This document shows, in pieces, positions 57,711 through 64,000 of a DNA stretch of 64,000 nucleotides (the first letter of the stretch is position 1; each line of letters starts with the position of its first letter). Under the pieces are notes generated by a model. That model saw only the letters and a program-made list of their open reading frames with translations. It ran no database searches and was not told where the DNA came from. Position numbers and translations under genes: made by a program. The DNA comes from Eumeta japonica (taxonomy: Eukaryota; Arthropoda; Insecta; Lepidoptera; Psychidae): assembly GCA_005406025.1 (NCBI GenBank), contig BGZK01001430.1, positions 1-64,000 of the forward strand, given 5' to 3'.

Positions 57711-58860
57711 TCATAAATATATAGCGGTAGCAACCAAGTTGCTAGCAATAGACAGCCTTTCCAATCAAAATATGACGAGTTCTGGTCTTGGACTTTGTCA
57801 TCGCGTTGTCGGCGACAGTTGTTAGTACCAGAAAAGGGTTAGAATGGAAAAGATAAGAATTATGTCCTTCAATCTGAAATAAAAGTATTGTGGAGTCCTC
57901 GAAGATGATGGTACAGACATGACACAATAAGATCATAATAAGGAGCTCAAAGTAACAAGTATGGCTGAAACTTCATTAAGGATTTACAAATAAGTCTTGA
58001 TAAATTTGCCGAATTTATTTATATCTATTAAATACGTCAAAACTATATTACTGCGCCCACAGGTGTCAATAAAAACGATAGCTTTTGTTGGCATAAATAG
58101 AAATTTTAAATCATATAATCGATAATACGTCGACCATCGACACGGCGCAGCACTAGAACGACTGATGTGATATTTTAATAATTAAATGTTTGGACTGAGT
58201 CGACGGAACCGTTATTTTTGATCCGACACTCACCAGCAGATTCCGTCTAATTATAACTGATTTAGAATCTCATTTGTACGTTCACTATAAATTAATTTGA
58301 TTTACACATTTATAACAATAAAAAACCGTATGTAATATTTCTATTTATCAACGTTAGAACACATGAGGCATTTAATTCCGTTTGATCTTTTGAATGAACT
58401 ATTTTATTAAGGCTGGAAATAATTAGTGATATTTATTCGAAATTAAGTTAGATCTGCATTAGAGGTAAGGATTTGTTGTCGTCAAGGAACATTTTAATTG
58501 TAATTTCAATTTCTGGGACAGATAATGTTGATATGTGATAAGTTTAATATATAAAAGATTTCCTGATTCCATTTGGTGCGCCCGCGTTGCCTCCTAGCGA
58601 TTTCGGAAAAGGCAATTATAATACAGCAAATTTCTGCAATCGTACCTATCTCTTTAATATTGACAAAACTTACATACAGCGTACCGGTAAAACGCTATGT
58701 ATGTGTAATCAGATGATATATATATATATATATATATATCTTCTGTGTAATTTTCATAAATAATATTATCAATGCTAGTTCGAACGAAGATAATAAAACA
58801 AATCTTCCGCATGAGCAATGATAACTATGGGTAATGAATAGACATAATGGATTTAGCAGA
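57711..58860. other. Non-coding stretch with an (AT)n tract
   Basis: (AT)n at 58715-58739. ORFs at 57742-57936 and 58695-58898 have no recognisable features. Confidence 0.4.
58715..58739. repeat. (AT)n microsatellite
   Basis: Twelve uninterrupted AT units. Confidence 0.96.
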
Positions 58861-58906
58861 ATAGATTTATGTTTATGGTCGACATCTACCATAGACATAA
58901 ATCTAT
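58861..58906. repeat. 19-bp inverted repeat with 8-nt loop
   Basis: 'atagatttatgtttatggt' (58861-58879) pairs with 'accatagacataaatctat' (58888-58906) with one mismatch. Confidence 0.88.
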
Positions 58907-59939
58907 CCCAGAGATATTCTCGAATTCGAAACTACCAAAATGGCGGTGGAGCGTAGACCAAATACCGAAGCATTATCTATGACATAACCGTATGAGTCCA
59001 TCTTTTACGTTAATCAAAACAAGCAAACGTTGTTTACAACGGGGTAGTTTACTATTTTTTTTATGTTATTGTGTTTGAGTAGGAGTTTGTGAAAACTATA
59101 TTTTGATAACTCCAAAAATACCTTAGTAATTACTATTTTAATTTGTTACTTAGACAGAGAAGGTACTAGTTACCCAGTGACGTCATCGTTTACTAGCGCC
59201 ATATAGAGTAAGGTTAACTCGGTTTTGCAGGAAAGAAATGGCCCGGATTTTTCGATAACTTTACACTGCTGTGGTGAACTACAACAGTGAACTTATAATT
59301 CACTGTACTTTTAGCCGAATCTAATTTTGATTTCGGTTTTAGTCGCCATGTCTATTCAGCTTATGTAATTTATCAAAAAAATATATAATATGAGCATCAA
59401 TAAACTATCCTATAGAACAGTCTTTGTCCGCGGCTCCGCCAGCTAGGACATACCGTGAAAGCCTCCATGTTCCATCAATCACGTCCTCAGCTATGGTCCC
59501 TTTCCGATCCCAGCCTCAATATAGAGTCTGGTTCTGGTTCCGCTGTCAATTCACACTCACTTCCGCCCTCGGTTCAATTGCGTCTACAAATGACACGCAT
59601 CATTAGACCAAAAACGAAGGTACCGTTAAATTAATTATTTTAATTTAATACTAATATAACCTTGCGTATGGTAATCCTACCAGAAAGGTTTCATTGGAAT
59701 ATGTTTAGCGGTTTTGAATGATAAAACTATAAACGTACATCAATCCTTGCAAATCTTTCACGTTTATAATATCACTGTCAGGATACGTCCCTTCACCTGC
59801 ATTAGAGCCGAATGTTATATGTCTTCGACCCTCAATCTCAAATAAAAATATTGTTGAAGAGCACCAAGGTAGTGGGATAAACAAAAACCTGAAACAACAA
59901 TCAAGCAATCCGTAACATACCGGGCGTTTCCTGTGAACC
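58907..59939. other. Non-coding stretch with degenerate CCGATCCC-type tract
   Basis: At 59480-59580 words such as 'tttccgatcccagcctcaat' and 'ggttctggttccgctgtc' resemble the tracts at 16.7 and 35.6 kb. Nothing coding is convincing. Confidence 0.4.
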
Positions 59940-60010
59940 ATATCGTATACGTACGGAATCTCATTGATTCAGTTTTGACGTGCACTTGGCCGGTTTTCTT
60001 CTCGGCTAGG
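59940..60010 (-). repeat. 5' end fragment of the 'AACCGGCCAAG' repeat family
   Basis: The plus strand 'acgtgcacttggccggtttt' is the reverse complement of the usual start of this lepidopteran repeat type ('aaaaccggccaagtgc'). The rest of the element is not here. Confidence 0.55.
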
Positions 60011-60830
60011 ACGCTGTCCTGTTTATTTTTTGTAGCGGAAAATTGCTTCCTTTGTTTTAGCGCCGCTCATTACGACCGATAGGGGGCGAATGCGAGCAAG
60101 AGTCGCCACTAATATCATAGGTATTGTTTCTGCGGCCTGAATATATTCTGTCTGTGGGACAGTTACGTTTTACAGAGTCATATACTTTGCATATTTAACT
60201 TCGTTTTAGTTCGCAAGTTTGCTTGTTAGGTATGGACGAGTGGCCCAATCAAAATAAGATGTAACCTTGGAAAAAAGAAAAAATGCAGTTTCGTTTAAGC
60301 ATTTCATCATTTACAGTAAGCTGAGTAATAATCACTAAATATGAAAAGCTTTAAAAAAGCTGAGAATGTTTAATTAGGGTGAAATGCTCTAAGTTATTAC
60401 AATTTTTGAAAGAAATAAAATTGAATTGCTAGAATACCTTCAGCAGTGAACCATGATGCCGCATCGGATGTAGAGTGTGAAGTATGTTCAGCAATAATCT
60501 CGTCAATTATCGACTGAGTTATAATTTTTTTTTGTTTTAAAGGGTATAATCACAAGTTGGACCCATAGTGACCAAGTCAGGATCTAATGATGGGATACCA
60601 GGAAAATCGACGGAAACTCTCAAATATGATAGGCATAGTGTATTTGACCTCTTTTTTTTAATCAAGTTTTTGCATATGGTAGTTATCATCTCATGCTGTT
60701 TAGCTGATGATGGAAGCCACAACACTCCTTAACGATTAGGAGTTGAGGGATAATACTGCGATTTGTCGCCAGAAACTACTCTTCAATGCCTATTAGTAAA
60801 ACCTAATATAAACTGAATTAAAATTAATTA
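60011..60830. other. Non-coding stretch
   Basis: No gene recognised. Confidence 0.4.
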
Positions 60831-61069
60831 CACTGAAAAAAATATTTCTAACCAAGTTCGAATTTGGCTTGGTTGAATATATTTTGTTGTAATAATTGAA
60901 TAATTCGTTGTATTAACAAATAATATGTGTGATTTAACCAATCGGATCAATCGTACCAATATACAGGTTGGTTAAGACAACCAAAATATTGATTCGCTCA
61001 AAATCAACAATTCAAATTCATTATGTTATTCAAACTTATGGTTGGAATGATCAATTTTTTTTTTCAGTG
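60831..61069. mobile_element. MITE with CACTGAAAAAAAT inverted ends
   Basis: 'cactgaaaaaaat' (from 60831) is mirrored by 'attttttttttcagtg' (to 61069). The shared flank 'aatta' (left) and 'taatt' (right) lets the match extend and suggests a TA target duplication (60829-60830 and 61070-61071). Inside, TTGGTT/AACCAA words recur in both orientations ('ggttggttaagacaacca'). Confidence 0.72.
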
Positions 61070-61344
61070 TAATTATTAATCTACTTACATATGCTTACTC
61101 ATTTATATAATTCCAATCCGACAATCGAAGCAGGAACACATCACAACAATAACAGAAATTAAATGGAGTGTAGCAATTTAATGTCGATGTAAATAAAAAC
61201 AATTTTAGAAAATCCAAAAGCGCACGCTTCATAGCGGTTAATTTTTACAAATATATGTATATATTAGTACGAATGTTTTTTTCATTCATGCACTTATATA
61301 AGTCTATGAGTACATGATTAACATGAAAAAATTTAAGTTCAAAA
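61070..61344. other. Short non-coding stretch
   Basis: AT-rich, with nothing named. Confidence 0.4.
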
Positions 61345-61855
61345 ATAGCTAGATTTTTATAAGGCGAGAGCAGAGCACTACCTCAGCGCTCCAATTATGA
61401 AGCATGCAAAATACCTCGCAAGCGTTGTCAAAGGACCTAACTTTACTATGCTATATAAATACTAATTACAATTAAACTACGTTGAGTTAGACCTTGATCT
61501 TCGACAGGACTTAGTTTAGGTTAATACTAAATTGTTTGGAAAAAAATGGACAAGATCAGTTAAGTTTTTCGGAGTTATCGTGACCACGCGAGTATGGATA
61601 CATACAGACACACGGACGTCCCGGAATGATTTTGTTAAACGTCTTTTCATTAATTTAAAAGCAAAATGTCTTTTAAAAATGTTATAAGTGTTGAAACTAG
61701 TGTTTTTCCTTGATATTCATGTGTAAATATTATTATATAAGTGTGATAAAAAATAAATGGAGACACTTTTAGTTCAAAAAATCACTTGATTTTTGCAAGG
61801 CGAGAGTAGAGCACTACCTCAACGCTCCGCTTATGAGGCGTGCAATATAATCTAT
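61345..61855 (-). repeat. Dispersed repeat with direct terminal units (copy 2, inverted relative to copy 1)
   Basis: 'aaggcgagagcagagcacta' (61361) and 'aaggcgagagtagagcacta' (61798) mark the two direct units. Between them 'atcgtgaccacgcgagtatg' and 'acacacggacgtccc' mirror the spacer of 1-560. This copy has an extra segment of about 90 bp near 61660-61750. Confidence 0.78.
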
Positions 61856-62149
61856 ATGAATTGTAGACCTTTTATATTATAAAGAATAAGAATAATTTAT
61901 GTAGTTTGTAGAAGAATAATTTGGTAGTTGCATCCAACTAAGAATTTAAGGACCTTGGAATTGCTACTAATGGAAAATAAGTTCGGGATCGAACTGCTTA
62001 TTCACTTGCTCCGTACAACAGTGAAGTAGATACCTGACCAATTTTATTAACCATGGTTTATCCACATGTAAAGTGATTAAACAAATTATAAAGTTACGAT
62101 TACTCGATAACAAAGAAATGTGAAATAAAATAAATTTTTCAAAAAAGGA
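61856..62149. other. Short non-coding stretch
   Basis: AT-rich, with nothing named. Confidence 0.4.
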
Positions 62150-62425
62150 TGAAAACCGCCTTTACAAATCTATTGAAATAAACTCTTAAACATACTTTAA
62201 AATCAACTCTGCTATTGTTTTTGGAGTCGGTTTCAGCTAAAGATAAATCAGACACAGTTGTGTACCTTCCAAGATTAAGATCTCTTTTTGATTCGATGTT
62301 TATATATTATATGTTCTTGTACCATGTTTTAGGTGGAATCGACTCCAAAAAAAAACTTAATTAGTTGTTTTTAAAGTCTGTCTAAAAAAATTATTGCAAT
62401 AGGTTTATGAAGGCGGTTATTATTT
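62150..62425. mobile_element. Foldback MITE with arms of about 90 bp
   Basis: The left arm (62151-62240) has 'aaccgcctttacaaatctat', 'actttaaaatcaac' and 'tttttggagtcggtttc'. The inverse of the right arm reads 'aaccgccttcataaacctat', 'actttaaaaacaac' and 'tttttggagtcgattcc'. The order is the same throughout, with about 100 bp of unique loop. There is no ORF. I recall closely related foldbacks from butterflies. Confidence 0.85.
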
Positions 62426-62859
62426 ATTTTTTATTAATATTAGGTGATATGTGAAACTATTGTGAAAGATTTTAATGCTTATTAGCAATTTTTATTTGGT
62501 AAATGTAGATTGAATTATAGTATAGAATATGTATAAATAATTAAGATGGTAATAGAAATATATAACAGAATAGAAGTATAATAAAAGACATACATATGGT
62601 AGAAAAGAAGATGCAGACAAAGGCAACGTTGTCAATTCACGCATAGACAACATAATGAAAAATCAGTTTGCAACAATAGGTATTGAAATATAAAAATTTG
62701 CCAAAGAAAAAATGCATTAACTTTACACACGCGTAAGAGATAAACAATATATACTTTGCAACAATGAAAGCTAAATCGCTCCCACTACGGAACGCTTCAA
62801 CTAATTTGATAGCGTGTTTGCTATAAAAATAACCACGTTAAAAGCACTCAGAGATCGCT
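62426..62859. other. Non-coding stretch
   Basis: AT-rich, with nothing named. Confidence 0.4.
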
Positions 62860-63110
62860 AACACTCGAAGTCGGAGTAACGAGGTGGCGGGAGTGCGGGA
62901 GGGAGTTGGAATCGGAGAGGGAAGGGAATAGTGCCTCCCTTATAACATTATGTGCACCATTAGTGTATGTCCTCTCGGTCAATATGAGGCGAACAACGTG
63001 CATTCTATCTTTTAAAAGGATAGAGAATATCTCGAAGGATGATCCGGGAGATGCTGGCACGAGAGGAATATATAGATACGTTCGGCGAATACGTTGAAAG
63101 CTATAAAAGT
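62860..63110 (+). promoter_or_regulatory. Purine-rich block followed by a TATA-like box
   Basis: 'gtggcgggagtgcgggaggg' and 'ggaatcggagagggaaggga' (62883-62930) form a GA-rich tract. 'ctataaaag' (63100-63108) is a good TATA-box match. No downstream ORF or convincing initiator follows. ORFs on both strands (62848-63114) show no family. Confidence 0.2.
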
Positions 63111-63829
63111 GCATTTTTCCTGCTCAAAGTTTTTTAACTATTGTTACGAAACAACCCTATTGGGGTTTTAAAATGGGATGGAAAGTGAACGTGTGTAAAA
63201 ACAGATGGTATACACTCAGCTAAACTGAAATACAATATGTCACTACAGAACTGTATAAAAACTTTTGGTTGATTCTACTTGACTTGTGAACGCATCGAGC
63301 GCAGAAATAAAATTGACTACTAGCACTCGAACTCCGTTATATAAATACCTCGACTGGCCTTGCCGAATTTCTGAGAATGTAAAAAAGTTGTAAGTTAGTG
63401 AGCATGTCACGTTCGATACAAAAAAAGATTTGTACTCTGGAACATTCTAATCGATTAAAAATACGCTTAAACTGTAAACAACTGGAAAGAGTTTACGCTT
63501 TATAAGTTACTATTTTCGAATATTTTTTAAGGGGGGATTTGGGGGGATTGCGAGTGCGAAATTCGCAGCAATATACATGCCGAAATTATAGTGTTATGTA
63601 GGTACTAACGGTTTTTCACAGTGGTCATAGCACGTAATGTCATTTCATATTTTTTTTTTATTCTGTACTAAATCCGAATTACTTTATAGAGTATTATTGA
63701 TTAACTTAGTGTTTTATAGATGGATTGATCAATTGATTGATTGCCGTAAAATACAATATAATATTGAGCGGTAATTACAAATGTGTGGTATAACAGTACT
63801 TAGGCAATATCTATGATTACGTGAGGTGC
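63111..63829. other. Non-coding stretch with two G6 runs
   Basis: 'aggggggatttggggggatt' (about 63531-63550) has two runs of six Gs. The rest is AT-rich without a gene. Confidence 0.4.
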
Positions 63830-64000
63830 TTTAGGATTCCGTACCTCAAAAGCACAAAAAGTCTTTATAGGATCGCTTCGCTGTCCGTCTGTTAGTTCGT
63901 CTGTTTGTCTGTCAAGACGTTTTTCTCAGGAATGAGTGGTGATATCGAGTTGTAATGAATATCACATACTTAGGTCTGCGGCTCCTTTGGAGTTGTGAAA
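63830..64000 (+). repeat. 'CTTTATAGGATCGCTTCG' dispersed repeat, cut by window end
   Basis: 'gtgctttaggattccgtacc', 'ctttataggatcgcttcgct', 'gtccgtctgttagttcgtct' and 'gacgtttttctcaggaatg' match 22425-22545 in order. The element runs off the right end. Confidence 0.68.

Noticed and set aside
63531..63550. G-quadruplex
   Set aside because: Only two runs of six Gs; a standard intramolecular motif needs four separate runs.

Overview
This window reads as nuclear DNA from a moth or butterfly (Lepidoptera). It is AT-rich and full of small dispersed repeats. I recognise several repeat types that are widespread in lepidopteran genomes: tRNA-derived SINEs with a GGTGGCTC-type 3' end, the 'GGCCAAGAGC...GGGTTCCG' non-autonomous repeat, a Jockey-like LINE with the 'TTGAGTTTCTTGCCCG' 3' tail, and relics of RTE-type LINEs. 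I assign the order from these families from memory; no database search was possible. I cannot name a species.

No complete protein-coding gene, rRNA or tRNA is visible. All coding-type similarity comes from decayed transposable elements: a Jockey-like LINE (about 31.4-33.1 kb, +), a LINE 3' end (35.8-36.5 kb, +), an RTE-like LINE (42.4-43.1 kb, +), a mariner transposase (48.95-49.86 kb, -), a LINE endonuclease fragment (52.4-52.7 kb, +) and a scrambled Gypsy-type LTR retrotransposon (52.76-54.66 kb, -). One short hydrophobic open stretch at 28.36-28.48 kb (-) could be a genuine host exon, but I cannot identify it. The window therefore looks like intergenic sequence or the inside of a very large intron.

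Layout. 0-5 kb: a repeat with terminal direct units, a first 'GGCCAAGAG' repeat, a pogo/Tigger-type MITE with TA target duplication, a GC-rich hairpin and a candidate MITE. 5-15 kb: microsatellites, a SINE, a repeat with a built-in microsatellite, a perfect 18-bp inverted repeat, the second 'GGCCAAGAG' copy, and several GC-richer blocks that may be regulatory. 15-31 kb: a Helitron-like element, SINEs, a roughly 121-bp tandem repeat, a compact double-hairpin MITE and a short TTAGG tract. 31-46 kb: the LINE relics, palindromes, the third 'GGCCAAGAG' copy and a SINE. 46-55 kb: a palindrome-rich MITE, two more copies of the microsatellite-bearing repeat, the mariner, and the Gypsy/LINE junction. 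55-64 kb: a CpG-rich block, a candidate DRE promoter element, a long foldback of about 0.5 kb, two further MITEs, and a second copy of the first repeat in inverted orientation.

The most notable features are structural. There are long foldbacks (56.7-57.2 and 62.15-62.42 kb). There are several perfect short inverted repeats with 2-6 nt loops (10.23, 21.0 and 53.08 kb). There is a two-copy palindrome-containing repeat near 12.5 kb. The Gypsy domains are out of order. Nothing here supports a prokaryote-style gene system.
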